This document shows positions 17,153 to 24,841 of a stretch of 31,328 bases of DNA, in pieces (the stretch's first letter is position 1; every line of letters begins with the position of its first letter). The notes below the pieces were generated by a model. That model had not been told where the DNA came from. It ran no database searches and was given only the letters and a program-made list of their open reading frames with translations. This DNA is from UKL13-2 sp031430555 (GTDB lineage: Bacteria > Pseudomonadota > Gammaproteobacteria > Burkholderiales > Usitatibacteraceae): contig JANPBQ010000191.1 of NCBI GenBank assembly GCA_031430555.1, positions 1 through 31,328 of the forward strand, in the 5' to 3' direction. Both the position numbers and the translations under genes were made by a program.

Positions 17153-18676
17153 ATGAACAATCCAAAATCTTCCCAACGCAGAAAATTCTTGTCCGCAATG
17201 GCGGCTGCCGGCCTTGCCGGTATGACTGGTTGCGGCGGCGGTGGTGGCGACACGCCAACAGGAATGTTTCAGGGCGGCAATATGGGCAATGGTGCCATCT
17301 TGCCACCCACCGGTCTTGGCGCGGGTGCTGCATTGCGCACGCCCGCAAATTTTTCCGGCGATACCTTGACGACTGCCGCCGGCAACTATGATCTCGGTGG
17401 CGGCGTGCGCGCCGGCGCGATGCTGTTCAATGGCCAGTGGCCATCGCCGACGATTCGTGTGCCGGTCGGCGGCACGCTTGATATCACATTGCGAAATCAA
17501 TTAGCGGAGGCGACCAACATTCACTGGCACGGTCTGGCGGCGGCGTTCGGCATGGACGGGCATCCGACCGAAGTCGCAAAGCCGAATGACAACCGGCGTT
17601 ACACATTCGCCGTCAACGAGCGCCCGGGCACCTACTGGTACCACGCCCACCCGGATCGCGCCACCGCGCGTCACGCGTACCTGGGCTTGGCGGGCCTGTT
17701 GATCGTCGATGACGGCAACGATGCCGCGCGCGGTCTGCCCACCGGTGCGCGCGATATCGCACTGGTGCTCGCCGACAAATGGATCGAGAACGCAGCGATG
17801 GTTTATCGACCGAACAGCGCGGACATCATGACCGGCTGGATGGGGAATGCAATCCTCGTCAATGGCACCGTCGGCCCTGTCGCCACGGTGATGGAGCCCG
17901 CCGTCATACGCTTGCGCCTGCTCAACGCGTCGAACGCGCGCATCCTGAATCCCGCGTTGGCGAGTGGCCGCAGTTTCTGGCTAATCGCCACCGATGGCGG
18001 CCTGCTCCCGGCACCCGTGATGGTCAACAACCTGCTGCTCGCCCCCGGCGAGCGTGTCGAAATTCTGCTCGACCTGCGCGGCGAGGCGGGGCAAAGCGTG
18101 CGGTTGGTCAGCGCGGCATTCGCGGCGATGGGTTCCAGTTTGATGGGTGGCATGATGGGAAACGCCTTCCCGCAAGGCGCTGCATTTGACCTGGTGAATT
18201 TCGCCGTGTCCGGCACGCCTGCGGCGAATCCCGGTAGCGTGCCGGCGGCGTTCGAGCCGATTACCCGTTACGTACCATCGACGTCGGCACCTACTAGAGT
18301 ATTCGATCTTTCCCAGGCCGACGGCATGATGGGCATGATCGGTGTCCCGCATCGCATCAACAATGTCACTTACGACGGCGCGCGTGTTGATTTCACAGTG
18401 CCTCGCGGCACGCTGGAACGCTGGCGCTTCATCAATCGCGGGATGGAACCGCACCCGATGCATGTGCATGGCACACAATTTCAGGTGGTGTCGCGCAACG
18501 GCAGCGAGGCCTTGAGACTGGTCACCGATCTCGGCTGGAAAGATACGGTTCTGGTACGCCCGTTCGAGACGGTCGAAATCGCGCTTAGGTTCAACGTCGC
18601 TGCAAATTATGTACTTCATTGTCACAATCTTGAACACGAGGATAGTGGCATGATGCTGAACTTCGATGTCGTCTGA
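17153..18676 (+). CDS. Multicopper oxidase with Tat-type signal (CopA/CueO-like)
   Basis: 507 residues from ATG 17153; the open frame before it is untranslated. The N-terminus SQRRKFLSAMAAAGLAGMTGC is a twin-arginine signal, and MTGC could serve as a lipobox. Copper ligands appear in the four usual motifs: HWHG (residues 124-127), YHAHP (163-167), HPMHVHG (434-440) and HCHNLEHEDSGMM (489-501), where Cys 490 and Met 500 fit a type 1 site. Met-rich patches (SSLMGGMMGN, DGMMGMIG) resemble those of copper-detoxifying oxidases. It probably oxidises periplasmic Cu(I) to Cu(II). It is divergent from the copper operon across a 341-bp gap that holds a palindrome cluster. Because copA already names the ATPase, I give no symbol. 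No strong promoter is visible on its side of the gap. Confidence 0.92.
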   Translation: MNNPKSSQRRKFLSAMAAAGLAGMTGCGGGGGDTPTGMFQGGNMGNGAILPPTGLGAGAALRTPANFSGDTLTTAAGNYDLGGGVRAGAMLFNGQWPSPTIRVPVGGTLDITLRNQLAEATNIHWHGLAAAFGMDGHPTEVAKPNDNRRYTFAVNERPGTYWYHAHPDRATARHAYLGLAGLLIVDDGNDAARGLPTGARDIALVLADKWIENAAMVYRPNSADIMTGWMGNAILVNGTVGPVATVMEPAVIRLRLLNASNARILNPALASGRSFWLIATDGGLLPAPVMVNNLLLAPGERVEILLDLRGEAGQSVRLVSAAFAAMGSSLMGGMMGNAFPQGAAFDLVNFAVSGTPAANPGSVPAAFEPITRYVPSTSAPTRVFDLSQADGMMGMIGVPHRINNVTYDGARVDFTVPRGTLERWRFINRGMEPHPMHVHGTQFQVVSRNGSEALRLVTDLGWKDTVLVRPFETVEIALRFNVAANYVLHCHNLEHEDSGMMLNFDVV

Positions 18677-18829
18677 CAGCGTTGCGATCGCAATATGCGG
18701 CGACCACCGCGTTGCGTTTTTCGATACGCAATTCCAGAAGCAGGTTCGCGAAGTCGAAACGGCAATGGCGACTCAATGGGTTACTTCCCATAATCCGGTC
18801 ATTGCATTTCTTGATCATTCGTACGGTCA

Positions 18830-18883
18830 TCCTGAGCGACGCGAAGGCTCCTGTCATGACAAGATCCTTCGCGTCGTTCAGGA
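18830..18883 (+). repeat. Large inverted repeat of the TCATCCTGAGCG type
   Basis: Two 18-bp arms, TCCTGAGCGACGCGAAGG (18830-18847) and CCTTCGCGTCGTTCAGGA (18866-18883), pair with a single G-T position. The loop holds another palindrome, TGTCATGACA. GTCATCCTGAGCGnnGCGAAGGATC is a very widespread intergenic repeat of bacterial genomes with unknown role. It lies about 150 bp downstream of the multicopper oxidase stop and could act as a bidirectional terminator or mRNA stabiliser. A partial copy is at 15501-15516. Confidence 0.8.
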
Positions 18884-18952
18884 AGACACGACACTTTTGA
18901 AATGGAAGTGAAGTTATTTCCGTGTGCGAGGGAATGCCCCCCTTTCAGCCTA

Positions 18953-18974
18953 AACGCCGCGCCAGTGCTTGCGT
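18953..18974 (+). repeat. Half copy of the dispersed 63-bp repeat (copy D)
   Basis: 22 bases match the 3' end of copy A (2043-2064) at all but two positions. The 5' palindrome expected near 18912 is absent, so only the 3' half is recognisable. It lies in the 478-bp gap between the multicopper oxidase and the restriction-modification gene. Apart from this, the hairpin at 18830, a perfect 12-bp palindrome TTGCGATCGCAA just after the oxidase stop and a GTGGGG/CCCCAC stem near 19077-19099, that gap shows no gene. Confidence 0.6.
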
Positions 18975-19154
18975 TTCACTTTTACATAGCGTTTCGTGGC
19001 ACACTTCCTTCGGGCTTGGCGACACGGTGAATCTCCCTGCCGTAGCACGCATGCGCAAGTGTGCGGAGTGCCATGTGGGGGGTGCGGGAGTCCCCACCCA
19101 AGCCCATTTCTTTCTGACCTGCATTTGCGAACAACACCAACCAAAACAATCAGC

Positions 19155-22100
19155 GTGCATCCTCTCGAACAATACCTCACGCATCTCACCGCGATACGCA
19201 ACACGGGTGCCGGTACGGCGGAAACGTCCTACTACCCACCGCTGATCGAATTACTCAATGCCGTCGGCCACACACTGAAACCAAAGGTGCGCGCGCTCAA
19301 TCAGCTCGCCAATACCGGTGCCGGCTTGCCCGATGGTGGCCTGTTCGCCGAAACCCAATTCAAAAAACGCGGCGACGCTGAACCGCTGCCCGGCCAAATG
19401 CCCGAGCGCGGCGTGATCGAAATCAAATCGCCGAAGGAAGAAGTCGCGGCGATTGCCGATACCAAGCAGGTTTCAAAGTACTGGCAAAAATATCGCCTCG
19501 TGCTGGTCACCAACTATCGCGATTTTCTGGTGGTCGGTGAGCGCGACGGCAAACCGGTGGCGCTGGAAAGTTATCGTCTTGCGGAAAGCGAAACTGCGTT
19601 CTGGGCATTGGCCGCACACCCGCGCAAAGCAGCCACCGAACAGGGCGAGCGCTTTGCCGATTTTCTCGCGCGTTGCCTGCGCGCGAATGCGCCACTGTCC
19701 GACCCCAAAGATGTGGCGTGGTTTCTGGCCTCATACGCACGCGATGCGCGCACCCGCATCGAGCAGGCGGACTTGCCCGCGCTTGCGAGCATCCGCGCCT
19801 CGCTCGAAGAATCGCTCGGCCTCAAATTTGAAGGCGAGAAGGGCGAACATTTCTTCCGCTCCACGCTCGTGCAAACGTTGTTCTACGGCGTATTCGCCGG
19901 CTGGGTGCTGTGGCATCGCGATGGCGCAAAAGGCAAATTCGATTGGAAGCTGGCCGCGTGGCATCTTCACGTGCCGATGATCCGCGCGCTGTATGAACAA
20001 CTGGCACAGGCCTCGCAGGTGCGGCGTCTGGGATTGGAAGAATCGCTCGACCTCGCCGCCGACGTATTGAACCGCATCAACCGCAGCGAATTTTTCAAGC
20101 GCTTTGAAGATCATCACGCCGTGCAGTATTTCTATGAGCCTTTCCTCGAAGCGTTCGATCCGGAATTACGCAAACAACTTGGTGTCTGGTACACGCCAAC
20201 GGAAATCGTCCGCTACATGGTGGCGCGTGTCGATCAGGCGCTGCAAACGGAGCTTGGTTTGGCCGATGGTCTCGCCGACCCGAATGTGGTCGTGCTCGAC
20301 CCTTGCTGCGGCACCGGCGCGTATCTGGTCGAAGTGTTGCGTGTGATCGGCGAGAAGCAGAAGGCCAAAGGAGAAGATGCATTGGCCGCGCAGGAACTGA
20401 AGCGCGCGATGACGGAACGCATTTTTGGTTTCGAGTTGTTGCCGGCACCGTTTGTGATTGCGCATTTGCAGATTGGCTTGCTGCTCTCGGATGCGGGTGC
20501 GCCGCTAGCGGAGGATGAGCGCGCCGGGGTGTATCTGACCAATGCGCTTACGGGGTGGGAGCCGCCGAAAGATCCAAAAACCAAGCTGCAACAGATCACC
20601 TTTCCAGAGTTGCAGGCAGAGCGCGATTTGGCTGATCACGTCAAGCGAGATAAACCGATTCTCGTCATCATCGGCAATCCGCCGTACAACGGATATGCGG
20701 GAATGGCTGTCGATGAAGAGCGCGATTTATCGGACGCGTACCGCACGACCGTAAAAGCAGCCAAGCCGCAGGGACAGGGCCTGAACGATTTGTATGTGCG
20801 GTTCTATCGCATGGCAGAACGGCGCATTGTTGAGCAGAGCGGGCAAGGCGTGGTGTGTTTCATCAGCAATTATTCGTGGCTGGATGGGTTGTCGTTTACG
20901 GGGATGCGCGAACGGTTTCTGGATGTATACGACAAAATCTGGATCGACAACCTGCATGGCGATCGCATCATTTCCGAATACGCGCCAGATGGTCGCACCA
21001 GCGAGACCGTATTCGCGATGCAGGGAAGTTCACCGGGTATCAAGGTAGGCACCGCGATTGCGACGTTCGTGCGGACAAAGAAACATCAAACGCCGACCGT
21101 GCTGAACTATCGGGACTTCGATCAGGCGCGTGCGGAAGAGCGACGCGCAGCACTTGTACAATCAACCGAAGAAATTTCGAAGGTCAAACTTTCGCCGGAT
21201 GTGCGACTAGGCTTTCCGTTCAAGCCGCGCATTGTTGGTGCCGACTATCATGGTTGGCCCCAGCTCCCAGACTTGTTTCCCACTTCCTATCCTGGGGTCC
21301 AAACAGCACGAGACGAGGCACTCATAGATATAGATCGCGAGAAACTCGTGAAACGGATGCGGCGCTATTTTGACGCACGCATAACGGATGCGGAAATCAA
21401 ACACGAGATTCCAGCATTGATGGATAAGTCAGGGGATTTTGATCCACTGCCGACACGAGCCAGACTGTCAGCGCGTGGATTGATTGATGACAACTTCGTA
21501 CGATTTTGTTACCGGCCGTTTGATAATCGTTGGTTGTATTGGGAGCCAGAAACAAACTTGTTAGATAGGAACCGAGCGGATTATTTTGTCCAGATTCCTT
21601 ATGCAAAACATTGGCTATGCGTTGCGCAATCTCATCGCAAAGAGTTTGAGCCATGCTCGTATCTTCAAAGTCTCGGCTGCCGCCACGTTGTGGAGAGAGG
21701 CGCAAACTTCTTTCCGCTGCATCTAAGCAATCACATCTCCACACCGCTACGACTTTCGGATTCTGAAGTTCATCCAAACGTAACTGCGAAAACCTCCTCC
21801 TATCTCAGCGCGATTGAAGCGAACATTGTTGCGCTTTTTTTTCATACGCTTGCGATAACGCATGCGAATCTGTTTCACAATGAAAATGCCGGCGCCCTCC
21901 GCCAGAACTGGCCCCGTATCCCCCTCCCCGCCTCGCCAGAATTGCTCGAGGCCTCTGCCGCACTCGGCACGCAACTCGCCGCGTTGATGGATATCGACAC
22001 GCCTGTTGCCGGGGTTACCAGCGGCGCGGTGCGCGCGGAGTTGAAAAGCATCGCGGTGATTTCGCGTGTTGGCGGTGGTTCGCTGAATCCGGATAAGGGC

Positions 22101-22520
22101 GAACTGGCGCTGACGGCGGGTTGGGGACATAGCGGCAAGGGCGGGGTGACGATGCCGGGGAAAGGAAAGGTTGTGGTGCGTGCGGTGGGTGGTGATTCAT
22201 CGGCCACCCCCGCTCCCCAGCCCTCACCCTCGGGGGGAGAGGGGGCTAGTCAGAAAGTAGTAGACGTTTATCTCAATGGGGTGGCGTACTGGAAAAATAT
22301 TCCGGAGCCGGTTTGGGAATTCACACTGGGCGGTTATCAGGTGATGAAAAAGTGGCTCTCGTACCGCGAGCGCGCCTTGCTCGGGCGCGACCTCTCCATT
22401 GATGAGGCGAAGTACCTCACGGAAATGGCGCGGCGGATCGCGGCGATTCTTGCGCTGGCCCCTGCGCTCGATGACAACTATTGCGCCGTGAAGGCAAACA
22501 CCTACGCATGGCCACGCTGA
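19155..22520 (+). CDS. Single-chain type ISP/IIG-like restriction-modification enzyme without a helicase
   Basis: 1121 residues from GTG 19155 (HPLEQYLTHL...), where family similarity begins; GTG 18996 would add 53 low-quality residues. Neither has a Shine-Dalgarno sequence. The N-terminus is a PD-(D/E)xK nuclease: D60 in GLPDGG, E89-I-K91 in VIEIKSP and the Q105xxxY109 motif. Next are a helical linker and an N6-adenine methylase with motif I DPCCGTG (382-388) and motif IV NPPY (508-511). The C-terminus (YWKNIPEPVWEFTLGGYQVMKKWLSYRE, LTEMARRIAAILAL) is the type ISP C-terminal specificity domain. No Walker A or DEAD motif lies between nuclease and methylase, unlike LlaGI-type enzymes. It should both methylate and cut DNA at a site set by the C-terminal domain. 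A 32-bp repeat interrupts the frame harmlessly at 22214. Confidence 0.88.
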   Translation: MHPLEQYLTHLTAIRNTGAGTAETSYYPPLIELLNAVGHTLKPKVRALNQLANTGAGLPDGGLFAETQFKKRGDAEPLPGQMPERGVIEIKSPKEEVAAIADTKQVSKYWQKYRLVLVTNYRDFLVVGERDGKPVALESYRLAESETAFWALAAHPRKAATEQGERFADFLARCLRANAPLSDPKDVAWFLASYARDARTRIEQADLPALASIRASLEESLGLKFEGEKGEHFFRSTLVQTLFYGVFAGWVLWHRDGAKGKFDWKLAAWHLHVPMIRALYEQLAQASQVRRLGLEESLDLAADVLNRINRSEFFKRFEDHHAVQYFYEPFLEAFDPELRKQLGVWYTPTEIVRYMVARVDQALQTELGLADGLADPNVVVLDPCCGTGAYLVEVLRVIGEKQKAKGEDALAAQELKRAMTERIFGFELLPAPFVIAHLQIGLLLSDAGAPLAEDERAGVYLTNALTGWEPPKDPKTKLQQITFPELQAERDLADHVKRDKPILVIIGNPPYNGYAGMAVDEERDLSDAYRTTVKAAKPQGQGLNDLYVRFYRMAERRIVEQSGQGVVCFISNYSWLDGLSFTGMRERFLDVYDKIWIDNLHGDRIISEYAPDGRTSETVFAMQGSSPGIKVGTAIATFVRTKKHQTPTVLNYRDFDQARAEERRAALVQSTEEISKVKLSPDVRLGFPFKPRIVGADYHGWPQLPDLFPTSYPGVQTARDEALIDIDREKLVKRMRRYFDARITDAEIKHEIPALMDKSGDFDPLPTRARLSARGLIDDNFVRFCYRPFDNRWLYWEPETNLLDRNRADYFVQIPYAKHWLCVAQSHRKEFEPCSYLQSLGCRHVVERGANFFPLHLSNHISTPLRLSDSEVHPNVTAKTSSYLSAIEANIVALFFHTLAITHANLFHNENAGALRQNWPRIPLPASPELLEASAALGTQLAALMDIDTPVAGVTSGAVRAELKSIAVISRVGGGSLNPDKGELALTAGWGHSGKGGVTMPGKGKVVVRAVGGDSSATPAPQPSPSGGEGASQKVVDVYLNGVAYWKNIPEPVWEFTLGGYQVMKKWLSYRERALLGRDLSIDEAKYLTEMARRIAAILALAPALDDNYCAVKANTYAWPR
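22214..22245 (+). repeat. GC-rich palindromic repeat inserted in frame in the restriction-modification gene
   Basis: The sequence CCCTCACCCTCGGGGGGAGA and its neighbours form a CCCTC/GAGGG-type palindrome, known as a common intergenic repeat in many proteobacteria. Here it lies within the coding sequence and is read as PQPSPSGGEGA, flanked by low-complexity residues. It looks like an in-frame insertion that became a linker between the methylase/TRD body and the C-terminal specificity segment. Confidence 0.7.
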
Positions 22521-23113
22521 ACACAGAGTTCAATTCGCTGCAAATTACTTTTCTTGGCGTTGCGGACGAGACCAACATCGTTGCGGAAGTGGGATTTCTG
22601 GCGCGCGGCGTGCCGCTGCTGAATGACGCCGTGTGCCATCGGATATATTCGCGACGCCTTGGGTTTTTCGAGATGTGGCAGGACGACGACGAAGCGTTGA
22701 TCCCATTTCTGGAGCAACGCATTGCGCATGGAGATGCCGGCAGTTGGCGTAGTGCATACGAAGATGATTTTCACCTCAAGGTGGTGCCGGGTTACGGGTT
22801 TCCATTTTTGCTTGCGGAGTTGCCGGCTGCCAATCGCGAATCGTATGATATGGGAAGCGATGCGATCCAACAACGCATTTGCGGCGTGCTCAGCGATAAG
22901 TCGCCGCACTTCACACTGCTCATGAAGCCGGGCAATGATCTTCGGATGGGATCAAACGGAAGGGGATATGGGCCGATCTTCCAGATGCATGTGAGCGCGG
23001 ACGACTTGGCCGACTTTTACATCGTGCTGAAGCAGGAATATGCGCTTGTGCGCGAACACGAAATTTTCGAGGTGAACGGCGACTCTCCCGGTGAGAGGCC
23101 GTCGCAAAAGTAA
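22508..23113 (+). CDS. Unknown protein translationally overlapped with the restriction-modification gene
   Basis: 201 residues from ATG 22508, which lies inside the last codons of the RM gene (13-bp overlap). GAAGG about 15 bases upstream is a poor Shine-Dalgarno sequence, so coupling is likely. I do not recognise the family. It has no signal peptide or membrane helix. Visible features: an acidic segment FEMWQDDDEALIPFLEQ (near residues 55-75), HLKVVPGYGFPFLLAELP, GVLSDKSPHFTLLMKPGND and a hydrophobic C-terminal half (ADDLADFYIVLKQEYALV). The mixed alpha/beta pattern suggests a soluble cytosolic protein. Its fixed overlap with an RM enzyme suggests a regulatory or accessory role, but it may equally be an unrelated passenger. 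Codon use looks like its neighbours. Confidence 0.7.
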   Translation: MATLNTEFNSLQITFLGVADETNIVAEVGFLARGVPLLNDAVCHRIYSRRLGFFEMWQDDDEALIPFLEQRIAHGDAGSWRSAYEDDFHLKVVPGYGFPFLLAELPAANRESYDMGSDAIQQRICGVLSDKSPHFTLLMKPGNDLRMGSNGRGYGPIFQMHVSADDLADFYIVLKQEYALVREHEIFEVNGDSPGERPSQK

Positions 23114-23122
23114 AATCCCGAT

Positions 23123-23305
23123 TCATTCGCCTGATCGGGACACGCCTGTGACTTCGGAGACACGGCGAAGTGCATCGCCACGGATCGCATGTTGCAGTAA
23201 AACTTTCGCACGCTCGCCCGGCAAAAGCGTGTTCAGATAGGATCGGACCCTCGGCGAGGAAGTGCTTCTGAATCGCGTTCGGATTGTCGCAGGCGCATCA
23301 ACCAC
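23123..23305 (-). pseudogene. Possible transposase or DNA-binding protein remnant
   Basis: A 60-codon minus-strand frame reads LLPGERAKVLLQHAIRGDAL RRVSEVTGVS. The ERAKVLLQHAIRGDALRRVSEVTGVS part resembles the N-terminal helix-turn-helix of IS1-type transposases. The rest has no recognisable counterpart and the frame ends soon after. I see no terminal inverted repeats or target duplication. It may be a decayed insertion-sequence fragment or chance. Confidence 0.2.
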
Positions 23306-23322
23306 TCAGCATAAAATAGCGT

Positions 23323-23385
23323 AGATCGCCATTTGGCGGGTGTTTCCAGCCACATTTGCCCTGAGAGCCTCTCCAGTGCTGGTGT
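23323..23385 (+). repeat. Dispersed 63-bp repeat, copy C
   Basis: It starts AGATCGCCATTTGGCG, identical to copy B in its first 16 bases, and ends CCAGTGCTGGTGT, where CCAG-TG-CTGG is a palindrome. It lies between the 3' ends of the convergent 22508 gene and the EamA gene. Confidence 0.78.
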
Positions 23386-23406
23386 TTCAGTCGTGCCGCA
23401 CGCCGC

Positions 23407-24447
23407 CTAATGCCGATGCCGATGATGGATGTCCGGAAAGTGCGGATGGCTGTGCGTGATCGTTGCATGATGATGCGGATGGCCGTGCGGCTCGGTGCCA
23501 TCCCACTGAAAATCGTGTGCGTGCGGATGATGTTGGTCGTGCACATGATCATGCGTGTGATCCATCGGCACGTGCGTGTGATCGTGCCCGTGGTCTTCCG
23601 TCAAGTGCAGCCATACTCCCAGCGCCATCAACGCGGCCGCAACCCAAAATGCCAGCGACGTGGTTTCACCGAAAAAAATGATCGCTACCGCCGCGCCGAT
23701 AAACGGTGCCGTGGAAAAATAGGCGCCGGTGCGCGCGGTACCCAATCCCCGCAAGGCGAGCACGAATGACACCAAGCTGATCCCGTAGCCGACTAGGCCG
23801 ACCGCCATGGCCAGCGCGACCTTATCACCGGCGGGCATCGACGCGCCGAGCGCGATGGCCAGCGCGGTGTTGAATCCGCCGGCGACCAAGCCTTTGACGC
23901 TGGCGATCAACAGCGCATCGGACGCAGATACTTTGCGCGTGAGATTGTTGTCGACCGCCCAGCAAAGGCAGGCCGCCGCCACCGCCAATGGGCCGATCCA
24001 GCCGGTGGCAGCATCGGCACTTCCGCCCCACGAAAGCACGACACCACCCGCCACAATGGCCGCCATCCCCAGCACGATGCGGCGATCCGCGTTTTCGCGA
24101 AACACCACCCATGCGAGAACCGCCGTCAACACCGCTTCGAGATTCAGCAGCAACGAGGCTGTTGCACCATTGGTTGAGGTCAGGCCGAACATGAGCGCCG
24201 CCGGACCGAGCACGCCGCCAAAAAATACCGCGCCGAGAAACCACGGCCACTCGTTACGCGTGAATCCTGACGGTTGCCAGCGCCGGTCGCGAACCAGACG
24301 TGCAATGGTCAAGCCGAAGCCGCTGCCCAGATACAGCAAGCCTGCGAGCAACAGCGGCGATATGTCGCCGACCAAAGATTTTGCCAGCGGCGTACTCGCG
24401 CCGAACAGTGCAGCGGCGACGAGGGCGTGAAGAATGGACGTATTCAT
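23407..24447 (-). CDS. DMT/EamA family transporter with a histidine-rich C-terminal tail
   Basis: 346 residues. Residues 1-280 form ten membrane helices in two EamA repeats: MNTSILHALVAAALFGASTPLAKSLVGDISP at the start, EAVLTAVLAWVVFREN closing the first repeat, and APFIGAAVAIIFFGETTS near the end of the second. Residues 281-346 are a cytoplasmic tail with 25 His out of 66 (DHGHDHTH, HTHDHVHDQHHPHAH, HGHPHHH, IHHRHRH), interspersed with Asp and Pro. Metabolite/drug transporters of this family normally end after helix 10. His-rich tails occur on transporters moving or sensing Zn, Ni or Co, so export of a metal or metal complex is plausible in this setting, though the substrate is unknown. The start ATG 24447 has only a CCGGAA box close upstream. 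Confidence 0.88.
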   Translation of the reverse strand: MNTSILHALVAAALFGASTPLAKSLVGDISPLLLAGLLYLGSGFGLTIARLVRDRRWQPSGFTRNEWPWFLGAVFFGGVLGPAALMFGLTSTNGATASLLLNLEAVLTAVLAWVVFRENADRRIVLGMAAIVAGGVVLSWGGSADAATGWIGPLAVAAACLCWAVDNNLTRKVSASDALLIASVKGLVAGGFNTALAIALGASMPAGDKVALAMAVGLVGYGISLVSFVLALRGLGTARTGAYFSTAPFIGAAVAIIFFGETTSLAFWVAAALMALGVWLHLTEDHGHDHTHVPMDHTHDHVHDQHHPHAHDFQWDGTEPHGHPHHHATITHSHPHFPDIHHRHRH

Positions 24448-24631
24448 TTCCGGGGTTGCTCGATTTCAGATGGCGTTATTTCAGTTTACCTTTGCCGGCA
24501 ATTTGATGCGTCAGCAGGAATACTGAATCCGCGATTCGCAGCGAATCAACGTGTTCACTTGCCCGTCGCGTTTGGTGAAAATGGCGATGACGATTAAATA
24601 TTGCCATCGCAGCCTTTGCCGAATCCGCGTG

Positions 24632-24660
24632 TTGACTGCCGTTTGTGAACGACGTATGGT
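24632..24660 (+). promoter_or_regulatory. Candidate sigma-70 promoter facing the cassette-like genes
   Basis: TTGACT (24632-24637) and TATGGT (24655-24660) are separated by exactly 17 bp. It points into the plus-strand array and would play the role of a cassette promoter. The distance to the first gene (about 175 bp) is long. Confidence 0.45.
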
Positions 24661-24730
24661 CGAATGTCTAAATTTACGCGATTGATGGAAAACATGATTT
24701 TGTTATGAGGGTATATTTGTAAAATCTGCT

Positions 24731-24765
24731 GGCGGAAACCCATGATTGCAAGAAACGTTTCCGCC
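24731..24765 (+). terminator. Stem-loop with short T-tract in the leader of the cassette region
   Basis: Perfect 9-bp arms GGCGGAAAC (24731-24739) and GTTTCCGCC (24757-24765) enclose a 17-base loop, followed by TTTTC. It could attenuate transcription from the promoter at 24632 or be a recombination-related hairpin. The large loop makes a simple terminator uncertain. Confidence 0.4.
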
Positions 24766-24841
24766 TTTTCCAGAATGATAGGGCGCAGCCAGAAACAGCG
24801 TTTGGATGCGGCTCTTTGTTTATTGAGTTTGGCCCCACGCA

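Larger units (their letters stand above)
24448..24841. other. AT-richer non-coding gap before the cassette-like genes
   Basis: 394 bp with no convincing gene. It is visibly AT-richer than the metal genes, especially 24655-24725. It contains the candidate promoter at 24632 and the hairpin at 24731. No attI-like site or integrase remnant is recognisable. Confidence 0.5.

Noticed and set aside
18666..18911. Open frames in the gap after the multicopper oxidase
   Set aside because: They are made largely of the palindromic repeat and have no start signal or recognisable sequence.
19155..22520. BREX PglX or DISARM methylase
   Set aside because: The N-terminal PD-(D/E)xK nuclease and the ISP-type C-terminus do not fit PglX/DrmMI, and no other BREX or DISARM genes are present.
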